Shown here piece by piece: positions 44,499-51,484 of a stretch of 51,484 bases of DNA. The notes beneath the pieces were generated by a model. That model searched no databases, was not told the origin of the DNA, and saw only the letters and a list, made by a program, of their open reading frames with translations. Made by a program: the position numbers and the translations under genes. The stretch's first letter is position 1. Each line of letters begins with the position of its first letter. Origin of the DNA: Rhodospirillaceae bacterium (GTDB lineage Bacteria; Pseudomonadota; Alphaproteobacteria; UBA6615); assembly GCA_018667335.1 (NCBI GenBank), contig JABIVD010000031.1, positions 1-51,484 of the forward strand, in the 5' to 3' direction.

Positions 44499-44999
44499 TC
44501 AGGCTTCGCCGACCGTATCGAACATAATCGAACTCACGGCCGTCTGGGCTGACTGGTTGCCCCAGACCACATACTGGAAGGCCGGGTAGAATCGGTCGAG
44601 CTCGTGCACCGCGATGTCGACCATGTCCTCAATTTGCTCTGCCGACACGCCGCCGCCGCGTAGCAGGAGTGCATGGCGATACGCCGGCAGCCCGTCCTGC
44701 GAGCCGATGTCGAAGTGACCGATTCCGAGCCGTTCGTTCAGCACCGCGAGCAATTCATGCACGGCACCGCGCTTTTCGGGTGGCGTGCGCATGTCGAAGG
44801 CGCAGGTCAGCTGCAGGGCGCCGATGTCGTCGATCCAGCTGAATACCGCATGATAGTCGCACCAGCGTCCGCCAATCTCGGCCAGCAACTCATTCCGGCC
44901 AACCCGCTCCTGGGCCCAGTCGCGCATCGCAATCATCTCCTCGGTCAAATCGAGGGGATGCAGGGTCTGGTCGATGACGCTTTGGGACAGATTACCCAT
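44499..44999 (-). CDS. YbjN domain protein
   Basis: 166 residues, YbjN/DUF1790 family, often found next to proC in alphaproteobacteria. Strings such as YHAVFSWIDDIGALQLTCAFDM and AVHELLAVLNERLGIGHFDIG fit. Function is unknown; the fold resembles type III secretion chaperones. AGGAGG lies 10 nt before the ATG. A good promoter with an AT-rich dyad lies 60-90 bp upstream. Confidence 0.85.
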   Translation of the reverse strand: MGNLSQSVIDQTLHPLDLTEEMIAMRDWAQERVGRNELLAEIGGRWCDYHAVFSWIDDIGALQLTCAFDMRTPPEKRGAVHELLAVLNERLGIGHFDIGSQDGLPAYRHALLLRGGGVSAEQIEDMVDIAVHELDRFYPAFQYVVWGNQSAQTAVSSIMFDTVGEA

Positions 45000-45049
45000 G
45001 GGGGAGAGGCCTCCTGAATGCGGCTTGCGCGTGTCCGCCCCGTGACCCC

Positions 45050-45086
45050 CAATATCTTGTTATATCAACAAAATATTGTGTGTCAT
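45050..45086 (-). promoter_or_regulatory. Promoter and AT-rich dyad upstream of the ybjN gene
   Basis: Minus strand: ATGACA (45086-45081), 16-bp spacer, TATAAC (45064-45059), each 5/6 to consensus. A dyad CAATATCTTGTT (45050-45061) / AACAAAATATTG (45067-45078), one mismatch, covers the -10 and spacer, so a repressor there would block transcription. Confidence 0.6.
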
Positions 45087-45118
45087 GAGCGTCTAACCAC
45101 TACAGAAAGTAGACTGTC

Positions 45119-45169
45119 ATGAACGCCAACTGCGCCGCAACCGCCGCGCCTGTGGACATTCCCTGCTAA
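45119..45169 (+). CDS. Possible 16-codon peptide with two Cys
   Basis: ATG at 45119 reads MNANCAATAAPVDIPC and stops at TAA. The last residue is Cys, and a GC-rich hairpin follows 8 nt after the stop. Only a weak AGAAAG ribosome site precedes it. It could be a leader or a small cargo peptide, or chance. Confidence 0.2.
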   Translation: MNANCAATAAPVDIPC

Positions 45170-45177
45170 TTCGAAAC

Positions 45178-45194
45178 CCGGCCAGAACGGCCGG
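45178..45194. terminator. Hairpin downstream of ubiK
   Basis: CCGGCC-AGAAC-GGCCGG, 6 perfect pairs. It lies 10 nt after the ubiK stop on the minus strand, followed there by GGGTTT. Probable terminator, possibly bidirectional. Confidence 0.5.
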
Positions 45195-45204
45195 TTGCCG
45201 GGTA

Positions 45205-45531
45205 TCAGCCCTCGGCAGCGTCGGGTTTATCGGCTGATTTGGCAGATGATTTCGGGGCTGATTTCGGGGCCGCCTTGCGTGGGCGCGCCGCAAGCTTCTT
45301 CTCGAGTACCGCCACACGCTTTTCCAGGACTTCCTGCTCTTCGCGTGCCTTGATCGCAACCGCCTCGACGGCCTCGAACTCCTCGCGGCGGACAAGATCC
45401 ATATCCGCCATCACACGCGACAAGCGCTGTTGCACGAGCGCCTCGATCTCTTCGCGCAGGCCGCTGGCAACACCAGCAGCGCCGTTGGCCAGACGGGCCA
45501 CATCATCCAACAATCGGTTTCGGGTCTGCAT
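45205..45531 (-). CDS. ubiK: Accessory factor UbiK family (YqiC/BMFP) protein
   Basis: 108 residues. MQTRNRLLDDVARLANGAAG with LREEIEALVQQRLSRVMADMDLVRREEFEAVEAVA is the membrane-fusogenic BMFP domain: an amphipathic helix then a trimeric coiled coil. UbiK assists aerobic ubiquinone synthesis and lipid binding. The Lys/Ala/Ser/Pro-rich tail (RPRKAAPKSAPKSSAKSADK) is a longer extension than in E. coli. GGGAG precedes the ATG. Confidence 0.88.
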   Translation of the reverse strand: MQTRNRLLDDVARLANGAAGVASGLREEIEALVQQRLSRVMADMDLVRREEFEAVEAVAIKAREEQEVLEKRVAVLEKKLAARPRKAAPKSAPKSSAKSADKPDAAEG

Positions 45532-45598
45532 GTCGGAAACTCCCTATTCGATGGAGCGACACTACGCCCTTCCGCCACGGGCGAACAAGGCTGCCACA

Positions 45599-45628
45599 TT
45601 GCCGCAGCGATCTGCGAAAGCCTATAAA
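45599..45628 (+). promoter_or_regulatory. Sigma-70 promoter of hldD
   Basis: TTGCCG (45599-45604), 18-bp spacer, TATAAA (45623-45628). The GAAGGAG/GGGAG ribosome region and the ATG at 45654 follow within about 25 nt. Confidence 0.55.
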
Positions 45629-45653
45629 GCCGAAGGAGAGACGGGAGCAGCCA

Positions 45654-46631
45654 ATGCATGTCGTAACCGGCGGGGCCGGGTTTATCGGATCGAACCTCGT
45701 GGCCGCGCTGGCCGAGCGCGGCGGCGCGCCGGCGATTTGTGATTTCGACGATGACCCATTGGCCCGCAACATCGCCAAGCGTGGCCCGTTCGAGGTGATC
45801 GCGCCGGACGCCCTGATGGACTGGCTGGCGGGTGCAGACGATCCACCCGAAGCGGTGTTTCACATGGGGGCGATCTCATCGACGGTCGAACGCGACGTCG
45901 ACCTGATCATGCGCAACAATTATTTGCTCAGCCTGCGGCTCTGGGACTGGTGCACCGCGAACCGGGTGCCATTCATCTATGCGTCCTCCGCCGCCACCTA
46001 TGGCGGGGGCGAACGCGGCTTCGACGATGCCAACGATCCCGACGCGCTGGCGCGCCTCAGGCCGCTCAACCCCTATGGCTGGTCAAAGCTTCTATTCGAT
46101 CGCGCGGCGCTGCACATGGCGGCTGCCGGACACGCGCCACCGCAATGGGCCGGCCTGCGGTTTTTCAACGTCTACGGACCGAACGAATATCACAAGGGCG
46201 GTCAGCAGAGCGTGGTGCCACAATTCTGGCAGCAGATTCGCGAGACCGGCGGCGCCCGCCTGTTCAAATCCCATGACCCAGACTACGGCGATGGCGGCCA
46301 GCTAAGAGACTTCGTGCATGTCCGCGACACGGCGTCGGTCATGCTCTGGCTGCAGGCCAATCCGGAGATCAGCGGGATATTCAACCTGGGCACCGGCCAG
46401 GCGCGGTCATTCGACGACATCGCAGGCGCGATCTTCGATGCGATGGGTGAGGCATCGAAGATCGAATACATCGACATGCCCGACACCGTGCGCCATCAGT
46501 ATCAGTACTTCACGGAAGCGCGAATGGACCGCCTGCGCGACGCCGGATACGATCAGCCCTTCACGTCCCTCGAAGACGGCGTGCGCAGCTATGTGCGAGA
46601 CCATCTCGCGACCAACGACCCCTATGTCTGA
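45654..46631 (+). CDS. hldD: ADP-L-glycero-D-manno-heptose-6-epimerase
   Basis: 325 residues. NAD(P)-binding GGAGFIG (6-12); catalytic Y141xxxK145 (PYGWSK); HMGAISSTVERDVDLIMRNNY and RFFNVYGPNEYHKG are specific to HldD/RfaD, which makes ADP-L,D-heptose for LPS inner core. Its presence implies heptose-containing LPS. First gene of a tight run into lgt (6-bp gap). Confidence 0.93.
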   Translation: MHVVTGGAGFIGSNLVAALAERGGAPAICDFDDDPLARNIAKRGPFEVIAPDALMDWLAGADDPPEAVFHMGAISSTVERDVDLIMRNNYLLSLRLWDWCTANRVPFIYASSAATYGGGERGFDDANDPDALARLRPLNPYGWSKLLFDRAALHMAAAGHAPPQWAGLRFFNVYGPNEYHKGGQQSVVPQFWQQIRETGGARLFKSHDPDYGDGGQLRDFVHVRDTASVMLWLQANPEISGIFNLGTGQARSFDDIAGAIFDAMGEASKIEYIDMPDTVRHQYQYFTEARMDRLRDAGYDQPFTSLEDGVRSYVRDHLATNDPYV

Positions 46632-46637
46632 GCGTTC

Positions 46638-47495
46638 ATGACCGGACCGATTCCATTTCCCGAAATTGACCCCGTGGCGATCGCGATCGGGCCTTTCGTC
46701 GTGCGCTGGTACGCGCTGGCCTTCATCGCCGGGTTGCTCGCCGGCTGGGGCTATATGCTGACCCTGCTGCGCCGGCCGCCGGTGACGATGACGTCCCAAC
46801 AGGTGGGAGACTTCTTTAGCTGGGCCATCGTCGGCGTCATCCTGGGCGGACGACTGGGGTTCGTCGGCTTCTATCAGCCCGATTATTTCCTCGCCAATCC
46901 GCTGCAGATTCTGGCGGTCTGGAATGGTGGCATGTCGTTCCATGGCGGACTGCTCGGCGTCGTCGTCGCGACCATCCTGTACGCCCGCAAGCAGGGCATC
47001 ATGGTTCTGACACTCGGCGATCTGGTCGCCGCCGCCGCCCCGATCGGTTTGTTCCTCGGCCGCCTCGCAAACTTCATCAACGGCGAGCTCTATGGCCGCG
47101 CAACCGACGTCCCCTGGGCTGTGGTGTTTCCCGACGGCGGCAATCTGGGCCGCCATCCAAGCCAGCTGTATGAGGCAGGCCTCGAAGGCCTCCTCCTGTT
47201 CGTCATCCTGTTCGCACTCGCCCGGTTCGCCCGCGCACGATACCGGCCCGGCCTGCTAACGGGTGTGTTCCTGGTTGGTTACGGATCGGCGCGAACCTTC
47301 GTCGAGCTCTTCCGCCAGCCCGACAATTATGTGGGTGACGGCGGGTTCCTGCTCTGGGGCTCCACGATCGGCCAATGGCTGTCGACACCGATCGCCATTG
47401 CCGGTCTGATCTTCATCGTCTATGCGGTGACCCATGCGCATCTCGACAACAGCCACACCTCCGACAAACGGGGCGCGGCCAGACCGGCCCCATAG
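46638..47495 (+). CDS. lgt: Prolipoprotein diacylglyceryl transferase
   Basis: 285 residues, seven membrane helices. Essential motif GRLANFINGELYGR (R142, N145, E150) and H102 in SFHGGLLG. GGRLGFVGFY replaces the more common GARLGYVLFY. It attaches diacylglycerol to the lipobox Cys of lipoproteins; a candidate substrate is encoded three genes downstream. Confidence 0.95.
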   Translation: MTGPIPFPEIDPVAIAIGPFVVRWYALAFIAGLLAGWGYMLTLLRRPPVTMTSQQVGDFFSWAIVGVILGGRLGFVGFYQPDYFLANPLQILAVWNGGMSFHGGLLGVVVATILYARKQGIMVLTLGDLVAAAAPIGLFLGRLANFINGELYGRATDVPWAVVFPDGGNLGRHPSQLYEAGLEGLLLFVILFALARFARARYRPGLLTGVFLVGYGSARTFVELFRQPDNYVGDGGFLLWGSTIGQWLSTPIAIAGLIFIVYAVTHAHLDNSHTSDKRGAARPAP

Positions 47496-47507
47496 CGGAA
47501 TTCGGAC

Positions 47508-48623
47508 ATGGATAGCGGACACCCGGTCGTCCGCCGCCTGACCGGCCTGATCTCCGAACGCGGCCCCATCAGCGTCGCGGATTTTATGGAGATTGCGCTC
47601 GGCGATCCCGACGGCGGCTATTACGCCACCCGCGACCCGTTTGGCGTGGACGGCGACTTCACGACTGCGCCCGAGATATCCCAGATGTTCGGTGAACTGA
47701 TTGGCCTGTGGTGCGCGGACACATGGCAGCGGATCGGCGCGCCGGAAGCGTTCGCGCTGATCGAGCTGGGACCCGGTCGCGGCACATTGATGGCGGACGC
47801 GCTGCGTGCCATGGCCAGCGCGCCGGATTGCCTGACGGCGGCGCGTATTCATCTGGTGGAGAACAGCCCGACCCTGCGCGACGCGCAAAAACAGAAACTC
47901 CACGCCCATGATGTGACCTGGCACGAACGCCTGCCGGCGCCCGGCGATACCAGCTTGGGCAGTTTGCCCGCAATCTTTGTCGCCAATGAGTTCCTCGATG
48001 CCCTGCCGGTGCGGCAGTTCGTGAAGACCGGCGACGCCTGGTGTGAGCGTCTGGTGGCACATGACCGCGCGGCAGATGTCTTCGCCTTTACCCCGACCGG
48101 GACGGCAATCCCCGGCGGCCCGAATGCGGACCGCCTGCTCGCCGATGCGGACGAGGGAGATATTTTCGAGGAATCCCCGGCGGTGATATCCGTCGCCGGC
48201 GACATCGCGGCCCATATCGCAGCCCATGGGGGTGCGGCTCTATTCGTCGACTACGGGCATCGGCGGACCGCGATCGGCGAGACGCTTCAGGCCGTGCGCC
48301 AACACCGGCCAATCGACCCGCTTGAAGCCCCTGGAATGTCCGATTTGACCGCCCATGTGGACTTCCAGCGCGTCGCCGAGGTCGCCGGCGACCACGGCTT
48401 GCGATCCCTCGGGCCGTTGGACCAGGGCGCCTTCCTGCAACGCCTCGGCATCCGCGAGCGGGCCGATATCCTGCGTCAAAAGGCAGACGACCGGCAGTCC
48501 CGTGACCTCAACGCGGCACTGACGCGCTTGATCGGGTCATCCGAAATGGGCACCCTGTTCAAGGTAATGGCCCTTTCCGAGCAACGGATCGAGCTTCTCG
48601 CAGGCTTCGACTCCCAATCCTGA
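47508..48623 (+). CDS. MidA/NDUFAF7-like class I SAM-dependent methyltransferase
   Basis: 371 residues, DUF185 family. Typical strings: ISVADFMEIALGDPDGGYYATRDPFG, DFTTAPEISQMFGELIG, SAM motif IELGPGRGTLM (G88-G92), FVANEFLDALPVRQF and FVDYGH. The eukaryotic member methylates an Arg of respiratory complex I; the bacterial role is inferred. It follows lgt by 12 bp. Confidence 0.91.
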   Translation: MDSGHPVVRRLTGLISERGPISVADFMEIALGDPDGGYYATRDPFGVDGDFTTAPEISQMFGELIGLWCADTWQRIGAPEAFALIELGPGRGTLMADALRAMASAPDCLTAARIHLVENSPTLRDAQKQKLHAHDVTWHERLPAPGDTSLGSLPAIFVANEFLDALPVRQFVKTGDAWCERLVAHDRAADVFAFTPTGTAIPGGPNADRLLADADEGDIFEESPAVISVAGDIAAHIAAHGGAALFVDYGHRRTAIGETLQAVRQHRPIDPLEAPGMSDLTAHVDFQRVAEVAGDHGLRSLGPLDQGAFLQRLGIRERADILRQKADDRQSRDLNAALTRLIGSSEMGTLFKVMALSEQRIELLAGFDSQS

Positions 48624-48628
48624 CCATC

Positions 48629-49408
48629 ATGCATGATCCTCACGCAAGCGCTGACAATCTGGGGCAAATTCCGGGTGTCCAGCATCGCTTCCTGTCCCGC
48701 GCCGGCGGGGTCAGCGCGGGCATATATGCCGGTCTCAATTGTGGACTCGGTTCGGACGACGACCGCGCCCACGTGATCGAGAACCGCGCGCGGGCGGCGC
48801 GCGCGGTCGGGGCGGACGACGATCAGCTTCGCACCCTCTATCAGGTCCATTCCGCCAACGTCGTCGACGCCGAGGCGATGGATCCGGGCAACCCGCCCCA
48901 GGCCGACGCGCTCGTTTGCACCCGCCCCGGCATGGCGATCGGCGTCCTCGCGGCCGATTGTGCGCCGGTCCTGTTCGCCGACCCCCAGGCGCGGATTGTC
49001 GCGGCGGCCCATGCCGGCTGGCGCGGCGCCCTGGATGGCGTGGTCGAGGCGACGGTGGCCGAGATGGAAGCGCGCGGCGCCGAGCGAACAAGGATCACTG
49101 CTGCCGTCGGGCCGTGTATTGGTCCCGGCTCCTATGAAGTCGGCCCCGAATTCCCGGATCCCTTTCTGGCGCAGGACGCGACAAACGAGATATTTTTTGC
49201 GCCGCGGCCGGGCTCCGACCGCCTGCTGTTCGACCTGCCGGGCTATGTCCGAACCCGGCTGGCGCGGGCAGGCATCAACGCCCACACCGCGACCGGCCAC
49301 GACACCTATGGCGACGAGAATTTTTTCAGTTACCGGCGCAGCTGCCACCGGCATGAACCGGACTATGGCCGCAACCTGTCGCTGATCATTCTGGATGCCA
49401 AGGACTAG
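48629..49408 (+). CDS. pgeF: Peptidoglycan editing factor PgeF (YfiH/laccase-domain)
   Basis: 259 residues. Catalytic/metal residues H74 (YQVHSAN), C111 (AADCAPVLF) and H128 (AAHAGWRGALDG), plus GPCIGPGSYEVG. PgeF removes misincorporated amino acids such as Ser from UDP-MurNAc; older annotations call it polyphenol oxidase. Starts 6 bp after the methyltransferase gene, consistent with the lgt-midA-pgeF order common in alphaproteobacteria. Confidence 0.94.
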   Translation: MHDPHASADNLGQIPGVQHRFLSRAGGVSAGIYAGLNCGLGSDDDRAHVIENRARAARAVGADDDQLRTLYQVHSANVVDAEAMDPGNPPQADALVCTRPGMAIGVLAADCAPVLFADPQARIVAAAHAGWRGALDGVVEATVAEMEARGAERTRITAAVGPCIGPGSYEVGPEFPDPFLAQDATNEIFFAPRPGSDRLLFDLPGYVRTRLARAGINAHTATGHDTYGDENFFSYRRSCHRHEPDYGRNLSLIILDAKD

Positions 49409-49410
49409 CG

Positions 49411-49476
49411 CATGCCGTATCTGATCATGCTGATATTCTTCACGCTGGCGGCGACGATGGTGAGCTGTGCGATTTA
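49411..49476 (+). CDS. 21-residue hydrophobic peptide overlapping the lipoprotein gene
   Basis: ATG 49411 begins MPYLIMLIFFTLAATMVSC and ends two residues later. It is a single membrane-type helix with AAGGA 7 nt upstream, 2 bp after the pgeF stop. Its last 10 bases overlap the GTG start of the lipoprotein gene, which has a poor ribosome site of its own, so translational coupling is likely. LAATMVSC looks like a lipobox by chance or origin. Confidence 0.45.
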
Positions 49477-50366
49477 GCCTGCTGCTGCCGCTCCTCGTCA
49501 TTCTGACCGCGTGCCAACCGGTGCCACGCGTGTTCGAACGCGCGCCGGACACCGAAAACAGGCTGTTGCGGCTTTCGGATTTACCGGGAATCCTGGTCCA
49601 GCCGGTGGCCGATGCCCCCGCGGCAACCGCCGACGGCCTGGCCCGCAAGATGGTCGAAGCCCTGATCGAGCGCGACGTGCCCGCCTTTCTGACCAGCCGC
49701 AACCGGTCGAGCATGACCCTGACCGGGACGGTGATCGATCCGGGTCGCGACGCACATATCGCATGGGTCCTCTACGACCCCCAGGGCGAAGAAATCGGGC
49801 GCTACGAGCAGACCCTCGAGGGCACCCCAATCGCGCCATGGGCGCAGGCGGACCCGAGCCTTTTGGAGACCTTCGCAACCGGCGCTGCGCCGCAAATTGC
49901 CGCCTACATCCAGGAAGATGTCAAAGCCGAAGTGGTGACGCCGGCGATCTTTGTGGGTGCGGTCAGCGGCGCGCCGGCAAATGGCGGGCCACGCCTGGAA
50001 GCTGCGTTGCGGCAGGGCCTGCGACGCCTGGGTGCGCGCGTCGCGACGGTGCCGAGCGATGAAACACTGATTGCGACGGCCGAGGTCCGCGTGTCACCGA
50101 TGCCGAATGATCGCCGCGAAGTCGCGATCGCATGGGCCGTGGCAGACCCGTTCGGCGCCGAAATCGGCAAGATCGACCAGGCGAGCCCCTTTGCCACAAG
50201 CGTTGTCGAGAACAGCTGGGGCGAGCTCGCACGCGAGGCCGGGCTCGCGGCCGCGGCCGGAATGGTCGAGCTGGTCTCGCGGATCGACTGGCGCGATGGA
50301 TTCGTCGCGCCGGAGACCGAAGAAGATGACGGAAACACCAACGGTGACGACACGGCGAAGCGGTAA
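49467..50366 (+). CDS. Predicted outer-membrane or periplasmic lipoprotein
   Basis: 299 residues. MRFSLLLPLLVILTACQ is a lipoprotein signal with lipobox LTAC, acylated Cys at 16; Gln at +2 favours outer-membrane sorting. Two similar-looking halves each contain a strand pattern around TGTVIDPGRDAHIAWVLYDPQGEEIG and AEVRVSPMPNDRREVAIAWAVADPFGAEIG, suggesting an internal duplication. The Asp/Glu/Asn-rich tail is flexible. Start GTG at 49467. Family not recognised. Confidence 0.8.
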   Translation: MRFSLLLPLLVILTACQPVPRVFERAPDTENRLLRLSDLPGILVQPVADAPAATADGLARKMVEALIERDVPAFLTSRNRSSMTLTGTVIDPGRDAHIAWVLYDPQGEEIGRYEQTLEGTPIAPWAQADPSLLETFATGAAPQIAAYIQEDVKAEVVTPAIFVGAVSGAPANGGPRLEAALRQGLRRLGARVATVPSDETLIATAEVRVSPMPNDRREVAIAWAVADPFGAEIGKIDQASPFATSVVENSWGELAREAGLAAAAGMVELVSRIDWRDGFVAPETEEDDGNTNGDDTAKR

Positions 50367-50531
50367 ATACGGCACCGTTATTATCCCCAGCGGAGGCATG
50401 TTTACAGCCCCCTGCCGGGTTGATACTTTCCGGCCGCGCATGGGGTCGGTTGCAACAACCGCATCCTCTCGAGCGTTCGAAACATGCCCGTGTCGCCAGA
50501 GGGCGGCATTCAGGGTTCGGGGGTACGGTCG

Positions 50532-51464
50532 ATGAAGGTGCTGGCATGCAACAGCAACCGCCCACTTGCCGAGGCAATTTCGGCATATCTGAATATCGAG
50601 CTGACACAGGCATCCATCCGACGGTTCTCGGACATGGAAGTGTTTGTCGAGATTCTGGAGAATGTGCGCGGTGAGGACGTCTTTGTCGTCCAGTCCACAT
50701 CCTATCCGGCCAACGACAATCTGATGGAGCTCCTGGTCACCCTGGACGCCCTGCGGCGTGGCTCCGCACGCCGGATCACGGCGGTGATCCCCTATTTCGG
50801 ATATGCCCGACAGGACCGGAAAACCGGGCCGCGGACGCCCATTTCGGCGAAGCTGGTCGCCAACCTGATCACCCGCGCGGGTGCCGACCGGGTGCTGACA
50901 CTCGACCTTCACGCCGCCCAGATTCAGGGGTTCTTCGACATCCCCGTCGACAATCTCTTCGCCAGCCCGCTGTTTTCGGAAGACATCGAAAGCCAGACGA
51001 GTGACGACGAATTGGTGATCATATCGCCCGATGTGGGCGGTGTTGTGCGCGCCCGGGGGCTGGCCAAACGCCTTGACGCCGATCTCGCGATCATTGATAA
51101 GCGCCGCGAACGGGCTGGCGTCTCCGAAGTGATGAACATCATCGGCGACGTCGAGCAGCGACGATGCATCCTGGTCGACGATATCTGTGATAGCGCCGGA
51201 ACATTGTGCAACGCCGCAACAGCGTTGATGAATCAAGGCGCCAAATCGGTGTCCGCCTATGTGACGCACGGTGTGCTGTCGGGCGGCGCGGTCGGGCGGG
51301 TTGCGGCATCTCCGCTGGAAACCCTGGTGATGACGGACTCGATACAGGCAACCGAAGCGGTGCGTGTGGCGAGCAACATCCGGCAATTGACGGTCGCCCC
51401 CCTGCTGGGCAAGGCGATAGACCGCATCAGCCGCGAAGCCTCGGTTTCAAGTCTGTTCAATTAG
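50532..51464 (+). CDS. prs: Ribose-phosphate pyrophosphokinase
   Basis: 310 residues. Makes PRPP from ribose 5-phosphate and ATP for nucleotide, His and Trp synthesis. Motifs: [42 protein letters not shown] (metal and ATP binding), [15 protein letters not shown] and the PRPP loop [10 protein letters not shown] (215-224). Start [12 protein letters not shown] at 50532 with GGGGGT upstream. The 165-bp gap to the lipoprotein gene suggests its own promoter, but I see no strong element. Confidence 0.96.
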   Translation: MKVLACNSNRPLAEAISAYLNIELTQASIRRFSDMEVFVEILENVRGEDVFVVQSTSYPANDNLMELLVTLDALRRGSARRITAVIPYFGYARQDRKTGPRTPISAKLVANLITRAGADRVLTLDLHAAQIQGFFDIPVDNLFASPLFSEDIESQTSDDELVIISPDVGGVVRARGLAKRLDADLAIIDKRRERAGVSEVMNIIGDVEQRRCILVDDICDSAGTLCNAATALMNQGAKSVSAYVTHGVLSGGAVGRVAASPLETLVMTDSIQATEAVRVASNIRQLTVAPLLGKAIDRISREASVSSLFN

Positions 51465-51484
51465 AATTCGGCGCATCCGGCGTC

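Overview
The window is high-GC chromosomal DNA from an alphaproteobacterium. The lineage is suggested by a GapR/DUF2312 protein, a DUF1244 protein, a fused indolepyruvate:ferredoxin oxidoreductase, a stand-alone transhydrogenase alpha-1 subunit, a MarR-OmpR-EnvZ set next to ilvE, and an Irr-type iron control element in front of dps. I cannot place it below class level. I see no rRNA, tRNA, CRISPR array, insertion sequence or prophage. Genes are dense, on both strands, mostly in short operons.

Layout. 1-4.6 kb: pntAA (cut by the window edge), then flavin reductase, VOC, cupin and MFS accessory genes. 4.6-10.6 kb: a large MscS channel, then a 2-oxoglutarate/Fe(II) oxygenase with twin palindromic operators, a TetR regulator whose own start lies in a different palindrome, a cupin, a TlpA-like thioredoxin and a second VOC protein. 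10.7-22.3 kb: ABC1 kinase, oligoendopeptidase F, acyl-CoA synthetase, UDP-sugar epimerase, IorAB and a BCCT osmolyte transporter with an unusually structured leader. 22.6-27.7 kb: gapR, small conserved genes, dps, an MFS transporter and aspartate aminotransferase. 27.8-35.6 kb: a 44-residue membrane peptide sharing a perfect FNR/FixK box with uvrB, then msrA, a small MscS channel, a CaCA exchanger and uvrC. 35.7-39.0 kb: pgsA-mobB-moeA-moaD-moaE, ending in a tiny selenoprotein gene. 39.1-45.5 kb: ilvE, MarR/response regulator/kinase, csaA-tetR, proC, ybjN and ubiK. 45.6-51.5 kb: hldD-lgt-midA-pgeF-lipoprotein, then prs.

The most notable finding is at 38821-39033. A 70-codon gene of the GDCCVxC zinc-ribbon-like family carries an in-frame UGA at codon 27, where family members have Cys. 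A SECIS-like hairpin follows it, and its ATG overlaps the moaE stop codon. It is best read as a selenoprotein co-transcribed with molybdenum cofactor genes.

A second theme is regulatory architecture: several perfect or near-perfect palindromes sit on promoters or start codons, and a three-way-junction RNA structure precedes the BCCT gene. A third theme is short tandem duplications of 9-25 bp, both between and inside genes, including one that expands a conserved loop of MoeA and one that places stop codons in all three frames after ilvE. Two membrane protein genes (an MFS transporter and a CaCA exchanger) lack any canonical start codon at the position homology requires.
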